Source of the DNA: Evansella cellulosilytica DSM 2522
GTDB taxonomy: Bacteria > Bacillota > Bacilli > Bacillales > Salisediminibacteriaceae
DNA: 64,000 bases
Assembly (NCBI RefSeq): GCF_000177235.2
Contig: NC_014829.1
Location: 3,782,001 to 3,846,000, forward strand
Reading direction: 5' to 3'
Both the position numbers and the translations under genes were made by a program. The notes beneath the pieces are model-generated. The model worked only from the letters and a program-made list of their open reading frames with translations, had not been told where the DNA came from and made no database searches. This document shows, piece by piece, positions 1 to 9,724 of the stretch. Position 1 is the first letter of the stretch. The number at the start of each line of letters is the position of its first letter.

Positions 1-373
1 TACATTGAGAACCAAAGAAGTCTGCGCCCTCTCGAATTAACTCTGGACGTAAAACTGCGGCAGTATTGACAGAAACTTTGTCTGCTCCTGCCCGCAATAT
101 TCGTTTCATATCCTCTACTGTGTTAATCCCTCCGCCAACAGTGAAAGGAATCGCCAGTTCTCCGGCTACTTGCTCTACGACCTCTACCATCGTTTCTCGT
201 CCTTCATGTGACGCGGATATATCTAAAAAAACTAGCTCATCGGCCCCTTGTTCATCGTAAAACGCCGCTAGCTCAACAGGGTCTCCCGCATCACGTAAAT
301 CGACAAACTGTACACCTTTTACAACGCGCCCTTCTTTTACATCTAAGCACGGAATGATTCGTTTCGTTAACAT
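1..373 (-). CDS. hisF: Imidazole glycerol phosphate synthase cyclase subunit HisF (partial)
   Basis: The first ~124 residues of HisF are present; the 3' end runs off the window. HisF is the cyclase half of IGP synthase: it uses ammonia from HisH to convert PRFAR to IGP and AICAR in the cytoplasm. The N-terminus reads [20 protein letters not shown] with the catalytic Asp of the CLDV motif, followed by TVGGGI and GADKVSVNT, typical of the (beta/alpha)8 barrel phosphate sites. The ATG lies inside the end of hisA (7-nt overlap), so the two are translationally coupled. The family is usually about 252 aa, so roughly half is visible. Confidence 0.97.
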   Translation of the reverse strand, partial: MLTKRIIPCLDVKEGRVVKGVQFVDLRDAGDPVELAAFYDEQGADELVFLDISASHEGRETMVEVVEQVAGELAIPFTVGGGINTVEDMKRILRAGADKVSVNTAAVLRPELIREGADFFGSQC

Positions 374-1104
374 GAACGAGACACCTCCTTCAGCGCTTCT
401 TCAAGTGAAATTCGACCAGTATATAGTGCCTTCCCAATGATCGCTCCTGAAACGCCATCATCAATGCGTGCTACCAAGTCTGCAATATCTTTCATTTCCG
501 ACATTCCGCCTGAAGCAATAACTTCTTTTCCTGTCGTTTTCCCGAGGGCTGCAATCGCCTCGACATTTGGACCAGATAGCATACCATCTCGAGAAATGTC
601 CGTCATGATAAACGTTTCAGCGCCAAACTCGACGAGCTCTTGCGCTAGCTCCTCTGCCTTCACCTCAGATGTTTTTAGCCAGCCGTGTGTCGCAACATAG
701 CCATCACGTGCGTCAATACCGATCGCTACCCTTTTACCACCATACGTACGAAGCATTTCCTTTACAAATGCAGGATCTGAAATTGCTGAACTACCTAAAA
801 TAACACGCGCCACACCGTTGTCTAAATACTGTGAAACAGAGGCTGATGTTCGAATACCACCACCGATTTGCACGTTGGCTGAAAGCTCCTGTGCTGTCTT
901 CAACACAACCTCGTGATTTACGGGTTCTCCCTTTTTCGCACCATCAAGATCAACCGTGTGAATCCACGTTGCACCTTTATCTTCAAAGCTCTTTGCCATC
1001 GTAAAAGGAGAGTCGCCATACACGGTTTCCTTTTCATAATCGCCTTGAAGCAAACGAACACATTTCCCACCACGAATATCAATTGCAGGATAAATTGTAA
1101 ACAT
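367..1104 (-). CDS. hisA: Phosphoribosyl-ProFAR isomerase HisA
   Basis: A 245-aa (beta/alpha)8 barrel enzyme that isomerises ProFAR to PRFAR, the fourth step of histidine synthesis. The start ([18 protein letters not shown]) carries the catalytic Asp of AIDIRGGK; a second catalytic Asp sits in [11 protein letters not shown]. The phosphate-binding glycines are in QIGGGIR and ASGGMS. Length matches the family. Its ATG shares one base with the hisH stop and its end overlaps the hisF start, so hisH-hisA-hisF form a tightly coupled block. No oddity seen. Confidence 0.97.
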   Translation of the reverse strand: MFTIYPAIDIRGGKCVRLLQGDYEKETVYGDSPFTMAKSFEDKGATWIHTVDLDGAKKGEPVNHEVVLKTAQELSANVQIGGGIRTSASVSQYLDNGVARVILGSSAISDPAFVKEMLRTYGGKRVAIGIDARDGYVATHGWLKTSEVKAEELAQELVEFGAETFIMTDISRDGMLSGPNVEAIAALGKTTGKEVIASGGMSEMKDIADLVARIDDGVSGAIIGKALYTGRISLEEALKEVSRSC

Positions 1105-1739
1105 TAACGCGCTCCCTCCTTATACTCTGCAAAGTTTTTCAACATTTGCATTCCTAGCACACTACTTTTTTCTGGATGGAATTGTGTACCCCATACATTA
1201 CCTTGCCCCACAACTGCGGGCACAAGCTCATTGCCATATTCAGAAGATGCGATAAGCTCGGCCTCGTCTGCTACTTGAACGACATAAGAATGCACGAAAT
1301 ATACATGGCCATTTGGTACGTCTTTCAAAATTGGATGGCCTTCTTGTTGAAATGTGAGACGATTCCATCCCATATGTGGTACTTTATAAGGAACGCCATC
1401 TACCCCTTTTCCAGAAAAACGCTTAACCCCACCTCGCAATAACGAAAGCCCTGTCGTTTGACCATTTTCTTCACTCTCTTCAAAAAGAAGCTGCATACCT
1501 AAACAAATTCCTAAAAGCTGACGCCCGCTTTGAGCCCATTCCTGTAAAAAAGTATCTAGTCCTCTTTCCTGTAGCTCACGCATCCCATCGCGAAACGATC
1601 CTACTCCAGGGAGAATTAGCTTATCCGCTTTCTCTAATTCTTCTATCTTTTCCGATAAAAATGGGGTGTGGCCAATTCTTTCAAGCCCTTTCGTTACGCT
1701 ATGAAGGTTGCCCATCCCGTAATCTACGATACCAATCAT
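1104..1739 (-). CDS. hisH: IGP synthase glutamine amidotransferase subunit HisH
   Basis: A 211-aa class I glutamine amidotransferase that hydrolyses glutamine and channels ammonia to HisF. The nucleophile Cys is in [10 protein letters not shown] and the His-Glu of the triad are in THFHPEK-type context (seen as FHPEKSS). The N-terminus [14 protein letters not shown] is the classic HisH start. The ATG overlaps the hisB stop by four bases (ATGA), indicating coupling. Length is normal. Confidence 0.97.
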   Translation of the reverse strand: MIGIVDYGMGNLHSVTKGLERIGHTPFLSEKIEELEKADKLILPGVGSFRDGMRELQERGLDTFLQEWAQSGRQLLGICLGMQLLFEESEENGQTTGLSLLRGGVKRFSGKGVDGVPYKVPHMGWNRLTFQQEGHPILKDVPNGHVYFVHSYVVQVADEAELIASSEYGNELVPAVVGQGNVWGTQFHPEKSSVLGMQMLKNFAEYKEGAR

Positions 1740-2329
1740 GATAATTTTCCTTTCGTTGAAGGAACACCAGTAACGCGTGGGTCAATTTGTGTTGCATCAT
1801 CAAGCGCTCTCGCTAATGCTTTAAAGATCGCTTCGATAATATGATGTGTATTATGACCGTAATGTACGATGACGTGTAAATTTATACGCGCTTCTAACGC
1901 AAACTTCCAAAGAAATTCATGCACTAGCTCCGTATCAAAAGTACCAACCTTTTGTGCTGGCCACTCACCACGAAGCTCAAGATGTGGACGGTTACTCAAG
2001 TCTACAACGACTTGCGCTAAAGCATCATCCATTGGTACAAATGCATTTCCATAGCGCTTAATCCCCTTTTTATCTCCTAACGCTTGCTTAAATGCTTCTC
2101 CTAATACGATACCAACATCCTCTGTCGTATGGTGGTCATCAATTTCTACGTCACCTTTTGCGACGATTGTTGCATCAAACAGTCCATGACGTGTAAACAG
2201 GTCAAGCATATGTGTCATAAATGGTACGTCTGTGTCTAAGTTAGCATTTCCTGCGCCATCGATGTTGAAGGTTACTTTTATGTTTGTTTCATTCGTTTTT
2301 CGTTCGATTGTTGCTTCTCGTTTACCCAT
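1736..2329 (-). CDS. hisB: Imidazoleglycerol-phosphate dehydratase HisB
   Basis: A 197-aa monofunctional IGP dehydratase (no phosphatase domain, as in Bacillus), converting IGP to imidazole acetol phosphate. Metal-binding signatures are visible: [11 protein letters not shown] near residues 64-74, and [21 protein letters not shown] near residue 155 onward. A GGAGGAAG ribosome site precedes the ATG. Unlike B. subtilis, where hisD and hisB are adjacent, about 360 bp with a repeat element separates it from hisD. It may therefore need its own promoter. Confidence 0.97.
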   Translation of the reverse strand: MGKREATIERKTNETNIKVTFNIDGAGNANLDTDVPFMTHMLDLFTRHGLFDATIVAKGDVEIDDHHTTEDVGIVLGEAFKQALGDKKGIKRYGNAFVPMDDALAQVVVDLSNRPHLELRGEWPAQKVGTFDTELVHEFLWKFALEARINLHVIVHYGHNTHHIIEAIFKALARALDDATQIDPRVTGVPSTKGKLS

Positions 2330-2366
2330 TTTCTTCCTCCATCCGGAATGACTGTTTTATTTACTA

Positions 2367-2395
2367 TTTATTCACCTGAATCTAACATAAATCAA
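2367..2395 (-). promoter_or_regulatory. Candidate sigma-A promoter for hisBHAF
   Basis: On the minus strand TTGATT (2390-2395) and AATAAA (2367-2372) are separated by 17 bp, about 40 bp upstream of the hisB ATG. The match is moderate. The biological argument is that the his operon is interrupted here by a repeat element, so a local promoter would make sense. Confidence 0.35.
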
Positions 2396-2425
2396 TAATC
2401 GTTTGATCTGTCTTACACTCGCTTC

Positions 2426-2542
2426 AGTCTGCTCCCTTTCCTGCGGACGATCCATGAGCCTCCTCGGCTTGATGAAAATCAGGAAGATGATTCATGCCTG
2501 TGGGGTCTCATTGCTCGTTCTTCCGCGGGAGTGTCGCAGACC
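2426..2542. repeat. Intergenic imperfect palindrome between hisD and hisB
   Basis: Nested inverted arms: AGTCTGC (2426) pairs with GCAGACC (to 2542), TCCTGCGGACGA pairs with a TCTTCCGCGGGA-type arm, and ATGAG pairs with CTCAT. The wording (tgcggac...gagcctcctcgg...ggggtctcat...ccgcgggagtgtcgcag) resembles dispersed intergenic repeats I know from alkaliphilic Bacillaceae. The surrounding 2330-2689 gap contains no convincing ORF. It could be a mobile stem-loop element that split the his operon. Confidence 0.6.
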
Positions 2543-2689
2543 TCCGCTATCCAAAAAAAATATACATATAACGCAAAAATAGATCATGGTTATTTCATAC
2601 TGCATGGTGCAGTAAAGACCTGCATGAGAGCCCACTCTAAAAATACACCGTTAACTTGGTAGCATTCAATTTGTTATTATTAAATTAAT

Positions 2690-3961
2690 TTATTTTTCTT
2701 TTAGTCGGTAGTCAATTGCTCTTGCATGCGCTTCTAATCCTTCTAATCTAGCGAAAGCAGAAATCTTTTCACCGTGTTGCTTTACTGCTGCTTTACTATA
2801 AGAAATAATACTCGACTTTTTCGTGAAGTCTTCAACAGTTAGCGGGCTTGAAAACCTCGCTGTACCATTTGTAGGTAAAACGTGATTTGGCCCAGCAAAA
2901 TAATCACCAACTGGCTCCGAGCTATACTCCCCTAAGAAGATCGCTCCTGCGTGTCTAATGAGTGGTAATACAGCCCAAGGATCCTCTACAACAACCTCTA
3001 GATGCTCAGGTGCTAATTCATTAACTGCATCGACTGCCTCTGAAAGTGAAGTGGCGATATAAATTGCTCCGTAGTCATCCATCGATGCTTGTGCAATTTC
3101 TCGCTTTGGAAGTGTTTCAAGCTGCTTTTTCACTTCTTCTGCTACTGCTTCTGCTACATGCGCGTCTGTTGTGACTAATACCGCTGATGCCATCGGATCG
3201 TGCTCTGCTTGTGATAATAAATCTGCTGCGACGTATTCTGGATTTGCACTTGCATCTGCAAGTACAACTATCTCACTTGGACCAGCAATCATATCGATCG
3301 CCACCGTTCCGAACACCTGTTGTTTCGCAAGCGCAACAAAGATGTTTCCTGGACCGACAATTTTATCGACAGCTGTGATTGTTTCAGTTCCGTAAGCAAG
3401 CGCCGCTATCGCTTGAGCACCACCTACTTTATAAATTTCCTTTACACCTAGCTCATTTGCAGTAACGAGGACAACATCGTTTAACGTGCCATCCTTTTGC
3501 GGAGGCGATGTCATGACAACCCGCTCAACACCAGCTACTTGCGCTGGAACAACATTCATTAAGATTGTCGATGGATACGCCGCACGTCCTCCAGGTACAT
3601 AAACGCCAACAGCATCAAGCGGTGTCACCTTCTGCCCTAGTATTGTGCCGTTTGCTGCTGTTGTCATCCAAGATTGCTGCACCTGTCTTGCGTGAAAATC
3701 TCGGATGTTATCACGCGCCTCGCGGATAATTTCGATCGTTTCCTCGCTTACTGTTTCATAAGCTTTTGTAATCTCTTCATTCGTAACGAGTAAATCTGAC
3801 ACACGCACCCCATCGAATTTTTCCGTAAATTGTTGGAGCGCTTTGTCACCTTCCTGTCTTACTGTTGTGACGATTTCACTGACAGCTTTGCGCTGCTCCT
3901 CTGTTCCTTGGTCAATGGAGCGTTTTAATGATACATCTTCTGTTAAAGGGATGATTTTCAT
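2690..3961 (-). CDS. hisD: Histidinol dehydrogenase HisD
   Basis: Zn- and NAD-dependent enzyme that oxidises histidinol to histidine in the last two steps. The ATG at 3961 ([15 protein letters not shown]) is chosen because a strong GGAGGAGAATAGG site precedes it and it follows the hisG stop by one base. A longer in-frame extension would overlap hisG without a ribosome site. Family motifs include [15 protein letters not shown], the Zn/catalytic segment [17 protein letters not shown] and [16 protein letters not shown]. The resulting 423 aa is normal for the family. Confidence 0.97.
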   Translation of the reverse strand: MKIIPLTEDVSLKRSIDQGTEEQRKAVSEIVTTVRQEGDKALQQFTEKFDGVRVSDLLVTNEEITKAYETVSEETIEIIREARDNIRDFHARQVQQSWMTTAANGTILGQKVTPLDAVGVYVPGGRAAYPSTILMNVVPAQVAGVERVVMTSPPQKDGTLNDVVLVTANELGVKEIYKVGGAQAIAALAYGTETITAVDKIVGPGNIFVALAKQQVFGTVAIDMIAGPSEIVVLADASANPEYVAADLLSQAEHDPMASAVLVTTDAHVAEAVAEEVKKQLETLPKREIAQASMDDYGAIYIATSLSEAVDAVNELAPEHLEVVVEDPWAVLPLIRHAGAIFLGEYSSEPVGDYFAGPNHVLPTNGTARFSSPLTVEDFTKKSSIISYSKAAVKQHGEKISAFARLEGLEAHARAIDYRLKEK

Positions 3962-3962
3962 C

Positions 3963-4619
3963 CTATTCTCCTCCTTCAACCACTTTCGTAATGCGCGCAA
4001 CCATATCATCTATTTGTACCGATTTCGTTCGGTAGCTAACTGGGTTAACGATAAAGCGAGAAGTAATTGGCATCATCGTTTCAATTTCAACAAGCCCATT
4101 CTCTTTTAAAGTCCGTCCTGTAGAGACAATATCGACAATACGGTCTGCTAGGCCGATAATTGGTGCGAGCTCAATTGACCCGTTTAGTTTAATAATTTCC
4201 ACTTGCTCCCCTTGTTCACGAAAATAGCTTGAAGCTAGATTTGGATATTTAGAAGCAATTTTAGGTGCAATGTCCGCATTCGGATTGTAGCTCGGTAACG
4301 CTGCTACTGCCATGTAGCATTCGCTAATTTTTAAATCGAGCACTTCATACACGTCACGCTTTTCTTCTATTAGTACGTCTTTACCAGCAACACCAACATC
4401 TGCAACACCATGCTCGACATACGTTGGAACGTCCATCGGTTTTGCTAAAATAAAACGCATTCCTGCTTCAGGTGATTCAATGATTAGCTTTCTCGATTCA
4501 TCAAACTCTGGTGGAAGTGGATAGTTCGCTTTCCTTAAAAGCGCTACCGCTTCATCAAAAATTCGCCCCTTTGGCATCGCTACCGTTAAAAGCTGCTCTG
4601 ATATTTTCTCTTCTGTCAT
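3963..4619 (-). CDS. hisG: ATP phosphoribosyltransferase catalytic subunit HisG (short form)
   Basis: First enzyme of histidine synthesis: condenses ATP and PRPP. At 218 aa it is the short form that lacks the C-terminal regulatory domain and needs HisZ. The [12 protein letters not shown] start motif and [14 protein letters not shown] (PRPP-binding loop) are visible. Its ATG overlaps the hisZ stop by four bases, consistent with co-translation of the HisG-HisZ complex. Confidence 0.97.
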   Translation of the reverse strand: MTEEKISEQLLTVAMPKGRIFDEAVALLRKANYPLPPEFDESRKLIIESPEAGMRFILAKPMDVPTYVEHGVADVGVAGKDVLIEEKRDVYEVLDLKISECYMAVAALPSYNPNADIAPKIASKYPNLASSYFREQGEQVEIIKLNGSIELAPIIGLADRIVDIVSTGRTLKENGLVEIETMMPITSRFIVNPVSYRTKSVQIDDMVARITKVVEGGE

Positions 4620-5806
4620 CGCGCTCCACCTCCATTCCCGTTTGTACCAACAAGATAAATAACCTCAGTAAATTGCGCGGAATACGCATCTACGTCTTTA
4701 ATACCCTTTATATCTTGCATGACGACAGTGCGATCTTCTTGGCGTAGCTTCATCGACTGCTCCATCGCTTCTTTTCTTCGTTCATTACTGTAAATAATGC
4801 ACACATCATTCATGATCGACTCTTTAGACTTACCTAGCGCTTCTGTTAAACGATCTAATATTAAGCCAAAACCAGTTGCAGGCTCAGGGTCATGGAATTT
4901 ACTTAATAGCTCATCGTAACGACCACCGCTTCCTAGTGGGTAGCCAAGCCCTTCACTATACGCTTCAAACACGGTGCCTGTATAGTAGCTCATATGCATG
5001 ACTAGATTTAAGTCGATAATAATTTTGTCTGATAGATTATAAGCCTCTAACACTTCAATCAGTTCGTATAACTGTTTTAATGCCGTTTTCGCCTCTGAGC
5101 TTTCTACTAAAGCTTCAGCTTTTTCGAGTACTTCTGGGCCACCTTTTAGTCCTAAATACTCTTTTAATCGTCGCTTATCAATGGAAGATAAGGTAAGCTG
5201 ATCGACTTCATTCCTGAATCCTACATAATTTTTCTCATAAAGATAGCGTCGGAACGTGTCTACACGCGCATCATTTCCTAATACTTCATATAAGAAGGAA
5301 TTAAGGAAGCCGTGATGTCCAATGGCTACTTGGAAGTTTTCTAATCCTGCTTGTTTTAATGAAGCCATCATAAGCGAGATCACTTCTCCATCGGCACTAT
5401 TAGAAACATCTCCAATGAGCTCGACACCAATTTGTTCAAACTCCGCTGACTTTCCACCTTCGCGTTGCTGGGAACGGAAAACTGGAGCATCATACGTTAA
5501 ACGAAGTGGACGCTCCGCTTCCTTTAACGTGGAAGCTGCAATTCTCGCAATCGGGGCTGTCATATCTGGACGAAGTACTAACGTGTTCCCATCTTGATCT
5601 AAAAGCTTAAATAGCTGCTGGTCTAAAATAGCTGAAGCAGATCCGATTGTTTCATAAAATTCTAACGTTGGTGTTTCTATTGGTGCATAGCCCCATCTCG
5701 CAACCTCTTTTGCAATTCCGTCCCTTACTTGCCTTTTTAATTCGTATAGCTCCGGTAACGTATCTCGCATCCCTACCGGCTTTTCAAACATAAATAACTT
5801 CGACAT
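4616..5806 (-). CDS. hisZ: ATP phosphoribosyltransferase regulatory subunit HisZ
   Basis: A 396-aa paralogue of histidyl-tRNA synthetase that acts as the regulatory partner of short HisG, conferring histidine feedback. It has class II synthetase-like motifs ([40 protein letters not shown]) but no C-terminal anticodon-binding domain of true HisRS. It is the first gene of the his operon, behind an AGGTGG ribosome site, and is adjacent to hisG as in B. subtilis. Confidence 0.95.
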   Translation of the reverse strand: MSKLFMFEKPVGMRDTLPELYELKRQVRDGIAKEVARWGYAPIETPTLEFYETIGSASAILDQQLFKLLDQDGNTLVLRPDMTAPIARIAASTLKEAERPLRLTYDAPVFRSQQREGGKSAEFEQIGVELIGDVSNSADGEVISLMMASLKQAGLENFQVAIGHHGFLNSFLYEVLGNDARVDTFRRYLYEKNYVGFRNEVDQLTLSSIDKRRLKEYLGLKGGPEVLEKAEALVESSEAKTALKQLYELIEVLEAYNLSDKIIIDLNLVMHMSYYTGTVFEAYSEGLGYPLGSGGRYDELLSKFHDPEPATGFGLILDRLTEALGKSKESIMNDVCIIYSNERRKEAMEQSMKLRQEDRTVVMQDIKGIKDVDAYSAQFTEVIYLVGTNGNGGGAR

Positions 5807-5962
5807 CCAACTCCACCTCTCTCTATATCCACACTCGGAATTTCACATTTCCTTCGTGATCATCACATGTATCTTGTAAATTGTTTTTCATCCGCTTTTT
5901 CCTCCGTTACCGCCTTTCACTTTAGTGTGCTAATGTGATAACGAAATAAAGTTATACATTGT

Positions 5963-5991
5963 AGTCTACAGGGGAATCAAGGAACCGTCAA
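5963..5991 (-). promoter_or_regulatory. hisZ: Candidate sigma-A promoter of the his operon
   Basis: On the minus strand TTGACG (5986-5991) and TAGACT (5963-5968) are spaced by 17 bp, about 155 bp upstream of hisZ. The rest of the 5807-6122 gap holds no convincing T-box or riboswitch that I can recognise. Its far end is the terminator of the type VII island. Confidence 0.5.
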
Positions 5992-6096
5992 CAGTTTTGC
6001 GACATTTAGGCTAGAACTACTTATTGATATATGTACATTATAGATGTCTTTGTGAATAGGAGGAAGAGAAAGCGTTTTAATTATTTTAAATTGAAT

Positions 6097-6124
6097 AAAA
6101 AAAAGAGTAGGTAGTCCCCACTCT
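6097..6124 (-). terminator. Rho-independent terminator ending the type VII island
   Basis: The minus strand reads AGAGTGGG-GACTA-CCTACTCT followed by eight T residues. The stem has 8 bp with one G-U pair. It overlaps the stop of the truncated membrane gene and insulates the island from the his operon. Confidence 0.85.
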
Positions 6125-6866
6125 ATGATAACTTTGCTTGTAGCAATAAACATAACCTTAAAATGAAGAGCAATAATAATGAAAGAATACTAGCCAGGAA
6201 AAAATATACGCTCAAGCTCTCTATGACATTTTCAACTTCAAATACTCCTCTCATTGCATTGCGTATATAAAGTCCACAAAACACAATGAAAATGAGTAGC
6301 GCTAGTTGCAGCCAGACGATAACGACAGCTAAAAATGGGGCTTTTTCTCCGCTCACTAAATTTGCCCTACTCCTGAACACTGTTAAAGGCCTAAAAAACC
6401 AATACGATAAAGGATACTGATTGACTTGCAATTGTTTTGTTCTGTTTGGATTCGATTTTAGCGGCTTCCTATTATCGACTTTCTCTTCAGGTACAATGAA
6501 AGAAGGGAAACGACATTTGCAGTAAGCAATAAGTAGAAACTCTGGCCAAGCCATTGCAATGCCATATTGAATCACAACGGTTACTACGATAAAAAATAGT
6601 AGTTCAGTCAATTCACCGAAGCTCGTTTCAAAACTAGCTCTTCCAACGAGACCTCCTATCATTGATGCGGTGAAAATAATAGGCAAGCTGACGTAGCCTT
6701 TTGATTGTTTAAAATTGTAAAGACCTTTCCCACCATGTCTGAAGTGCCCTTGTTTTACCCTTTTAATCGACCTAGCAATAGAAAAGAGTAAAAAAACAAC
6801 TCCACCTAAAATGACCATTAACATGCCATAATCTATTAAAATAGGCAAACCTCTATCTTCTCGAAT
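6123..6866 (-). pseudogene. 5'-truncated copy of the island's multi-TM membrane protein
   Basis: The readable frame encodes ~245 residues nearly identical to the C-terminal two thirds of the 363-aa membrane protein at 26064-27155 (shared LPILIDYGML, VKQGHFRHGGKGLYNF, LLIAYCK, YPLSYWFFRPLTVFRSRA). Homology starts abruptly at codons for IREDRG (about 6866) with an in-frame TAA immediately before, and no ribosome site fits. The first three TM segments are missing. Five TM segments remain, so a short product from a TTG start cannot be excluded. I read it as a partial duplication fragment. Confidence 0.8.
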
Positions 6867-6908
6867 TTAAACACTTGTTGGGGTAAGGATTTCTCCTACC
6901 CCAATTTA

Positions 6909-7478
6909 TTAATTGGCCTCGTCAGCTGTAAAATGCCAAGTGAGCTCGTTAGATACTGAAGATAATCCCCAGCCGAAAACTAATCTGTAAAATGAGGAAT
7001 CATGATGTTCAAACAGTATTTGACCAGTTAATATTTCACCGGGTTGGATTTCTCCTTCGACATTATTAATATATTCTCTGTAAAATCTATTTTCTTGCAT
7101 TCTATCTTCTTCATCAAACAGATTAGTATTAATTAGGTCAATTCCATCAAGTAAAGTGTCTCCTACATTTTCAATTTCTAGATCAATTTCGATGAATCTA
7201 TCCATATTTGGAGTATTTTCGGCTATATCATCAGTAATCTCTACTTCCTTAATTGTTATTTCATATTCTCCTAAAGTATCTATCATTCTCCCTGTATCAC
7301 CAATGCTAAGTACTTCGTCTTTGCTTTCATAAGAATCGATATTATCTTGTTCTATATTTTCTGTTTCTTCATCTACAGTACTTTCATCGTTATGATCAGC
7401 GTCGTTTTCATTAGAATCACTGCAAGCTACAGTAAAAACTATTAAACCAGTTATTATTAGTAAACATAGTTTTCTCAT
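6909..7478 (-). CDS. DUF4352-like lipoprotein, copy 1 of a tandem triplet
   Basis: A 189-aa predicted lipoprotein. The signal peptide MRKLCLLIITGLIVFTVAC ends in a lipobox cysteine at residue 19, followed by an acidic linker (about 20-55) and a beta-rich domain (about 55-185) of the DUF4352/Ig-like extracellular type. The core includes SIGDTGRMIDTLGEYEITI, an EIDLEIENVGD strand and FGWGLSSVSNELTWHFT at the end. The linker and the ends are nearly identical to the two upstream copies while the middle differs. Function is unknown. In a type VII locus it could be an immunity or surface accessory protein (inference). Confidence 0.85.
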   Translation of the reverse strand: MRKLCLLIITGLIVFTVACSDSNENDADHNDESTVDEETENIEQDNIDSYESKDEVLSIGDTGRMIDTLGEYEITIKEVEITDDIAENTPNMDRFIEIDLEIENVGDTLLDGIDLINTNLFDEEDRMQENRFYREYINNVEGEIQPGEILTGQILFEHHDSSFYRLVFGWGLSSVSNELTWHFTADEAN

Positions 7479-7568
7479 TCTGCATTCCCCTGTTACGGCA
7501 ATTATTTTTTCTATGAATAAACATCATTAGTAAGTAAACAATTAAAGAAACATTGGCTTCCCTATACC

Positions 7569-8135
7569 TTATTCATTTACTTCTTCACGGGTAAAATGCC
7601 AAGTGAGCTCATTAGACACAGTAGATAATCCCCACCCAAAAATCAACTCGTAGAAATCGGAATCGTTTTGTTCAAATATAAGTTGACCAGTAACCGTTTC
7701 ACCTGGATTAATCTCACCATCAATATCATCAATAAATTCAATAAAGAACAAATTTTCTTGCGGTAGTTCATTATCTGAAAACAAATGAGTTCTTTTAACA
7801 TCGTTTGCAAATAGTTCTTCATCACCTATATTTTTAAAACTTACATCTACGACCACATAAACATCCATAGTTGGTGTATTGCCTTCAATTTCTTTAAAAG
7901 CCTTAGCTGAGTGTACTGTTATCTCATATTCTCCTAAAGTATCTATCATTCTCCCTGTATCACCAATGCTAAGTACTTCGTCTTTGCTTTCATAGGAATC
8001 ATCTTGTTCTATATTTTCTGTTTCTTCATCTAGAGTACTTTCATCGTTAAGTTCAACATAGTTTACATTAGAATCACCGCACGCTACTGTAAAAACTATT
8101 AAACCAGTTATTATTAGTAAACATAGTTTTCTCAT
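7569..8135 (-). CDS. DUF4352-like lipoprotein, copy 2 of a tandem triplet
   Basis: 188 aa, same architecture as its neighbours: lipobox signal peptide ending VAC, acidic linker and a beta-rich C-terminal domain. Residues ~75-165 diverge from copies 1 and 3 (for example KAFKEIEGNTPTMDVYVVVD and VKRTHLFSDNELPQENLFFI), while the signal peptide, the SIGDTGRMIDTLGEYE segment and the WGLSTVSNELTWHFT tail are kept almost base for base. The mosaic pattern suggests recombination among copies. Membrane-anchored outside the cell; function not known. Confidence 0.85.
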   Translation of the reverse strand: MRKLCLLIITGLIVFTVACGDSNVNYVELNDESTLDEETENIEQDDSYESKDEVLSIGDTGRMIDTLGEYEITVHSAKAFKEIEGNTPTMDVYVVVDVSFKNIGDEELFANDVKRTHLFSDNELPQENLFFIEFIDDIDGEINPGETVTGQLIFEQNDSDFYELIFGWGLSTVSNELTWHFTREEVNE

Positions 8136-8223
8136 TCTTCATTCCCCTTTTACTGCAAATATTTTTTCTAGGAATAAACACATAATTAGTAAACAATTAA
8201 AGAAACATTGGATTCTCTATACC

Positions 8224-8790
8224 TTATTCATTTACTTCATCACGGGTAAAATGCCAAGTGAGCTCATTAGACACAGTAGATAATCCCCATCCAAAAACAA
8301 GGTTGTAGTACTCTGAATAAATCTGATCAAACAAAATTTGACCTGAAACAGTTTCGCCGTAACTAATTTCTCCATCTATCTCATCTATGAAGTCAACATA
8401 GAACATATTGCCGCTTGGTAAATCATCATCAGAAAATAGATGCGTTCCGATTATATCTTGTACCTCAAGTATTTCATCTCCAATATTTTTAATACTTAGA
8501 TCAACAATCACATATACATCTTCCATAGGTGTATTACCTTGTATCTCTTCAGTAATTTCTACAGAATGAATGGTTACTTCATATTCTCCTAAAGTATCTA
8601 TCATTCTCCCTGTATCACCAATGCTAAGTACTTCGTCTTTGCTTTCATAGGAATCATCTTGTTCTATATTTTCTGTTTCTTCATCTACAGTACTTTCATC
8701 GTTAAGTTCAACATCGTTTACATTAGAATCACCGCATGCTACTGTAAAAACTATTAAACTAGTTATTATTAGTAAACATAATTTTCTCAT
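8224..8790 (-). CDS. DUF4352-like lipoprotein, copy 3 of a tandem triplet
   Basis: 188-aa lipoprotein with signal peptide MRKLCLLIITSLIVFTVAC, acidic linker and a DUF4352-like domain. The variable middle contains VEITEEIQGNTPMEDVYVIV and DIIGTHLFSDDDLPSGNMFY. The tail WGLSTVSNELTWHFTRDEVN is shared with copy 2. It is the most upstream member of the triplet. Spacing between copies is 88-90 bp and the spacers also resemble one another, as expected for tandem duplication. Confidence 0.85.
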   Translation of the reverse strand: MRKLCLLIITSLIVFTVACGDSNVNDVELNDESTVDEETENIEQDDSYESKDEVLSIGDTGRMIDTLGEYEVTIHSVEITEEIQGNTPMEDVYVIVDLSIKNIGDEILEVQDIIGTHLFSDDDLPSGNMFYVDFIDEIDGEISYGETVSGQILFDQIYSEYYNLVFGWGLSTVSNELTWHFTRDEVNE

Positions 8791-8950
8791 TCTCTAACCC
8801 CCTTATTATTGAATATTACGGAAAAGTTAATATCCTTTTCGTTACAAAAATATAAAAATTTTACATATTCAACCGTAAACATTTATACATTAATCATCAA
8901 TGGATTTAATGGTAATTCAGCTTTCAACCTTTAATGGCCTATTAGAATAA

Positions 8951-9502
8951 TTATTTTGTTAGATTACTAATATCTTTCTTCATTAATACAATGTCATCGT
9001 CTTTTTCTCGGGTATAGTAAAGGGTACTGCCATCGTATGATACATCAATAGTCTCCAGCCTATAATCACGACCGCCTTCTTCGTCAGAGTGATCTAAAAG
9101 AACTTCCTTGTCACCTGATTTAAAATCAACTACATATACTTTATAATCATCATTATCTCTGTACCAGGCTTTTCCGTTTTCTAGTATTCCTAGAACAACA
9201 AATTCAACCGGATAATCCTTCCGTTCGGTTAAATCATAGATTATTGAATTTCCTCCTTCTTGAATGTATACGTAATGAGGGTTTTGAGACAACGTAGCAT
9301 AGAATCTATCTTCCTCATTCGAAGCAGATAATAATAGTTCATGTTCTTCAGTGGTAATATCATACTTGTATAACCCCTTACCATTTAATGACAAATATAT
9401 TACAGTACCATCCTCATTTAAGGAAGCTGTATGATGGTCCCTAGTGGAAATGTAATTTTTTATTGCATTACCTTTTAGGTTACATGGATAAAAGCCATGC
9501 AC
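8951..9502 (-). pseudogene. 5'-truncated copy of the beta-propeller lipoprotein
   Basis: The frame encodes the C-terminal half (about 170 residues) of the 340-aa lipoprotein at 12715-13737; shared blocks include TASLNEDG, GLYKYD, NSVIYDL/NSIIYDL, GKAWYRD and LSYDGSTLYY/VSYDGSTLYY. There is no signal peptide and no plausible ribosome site; the apparent start is a GTG inside a hairpin. Homology to the full copy ends near codons for STRDHHT. I interpret it as a decayed duplication. Confidence 0.8.
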
Positions 9503-9531
9503 ATAGAAATTGCCAAAAGTCAGTGCATGGC
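9494..9531. repeat. 9-bp perfect inverted repeat at the pseudogene break
   Basis: GCCATGCAC (9494-9502) and GTGCATGGC (9523-9531) flank a 20-nt loop exactly where homology of the truncated propeller gene ends. The 9503-9724 gap otherwise shows nothing recognisable and is AT-rich. The hairpin might be a scar of an insertion or a recombination hot spot. Confidence 0.55.
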
Positions 9532-9724
9532 AGAAATATTTTCTAAACTATTAATCTTTAAAGTAGATTATAATCCCAGATTTTTTATCGATCTCTATAG
9601 ACCATTCCATACTTCAGTTAACAAACATATAAATATACATGGGTAGAAGTTTTTATCGTGCTATTACAGTTACATATCTTCAAAAGATATTTATAAACCT
9701 TTTTGGTTAGTTAATTTACATTAT

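Noticed and set aside
4616-5806. Histidyl-tRNA synthetase
   Set aside because: It lacks the anticodon-binding domain and is coupled to short-form hisG, so it is HisZ.
5807-6122. T-box or riboswitch before the his operon
   Set aside because: No T-box sequence or stable leader structure was recognisable; only a promoter-like pair was found.
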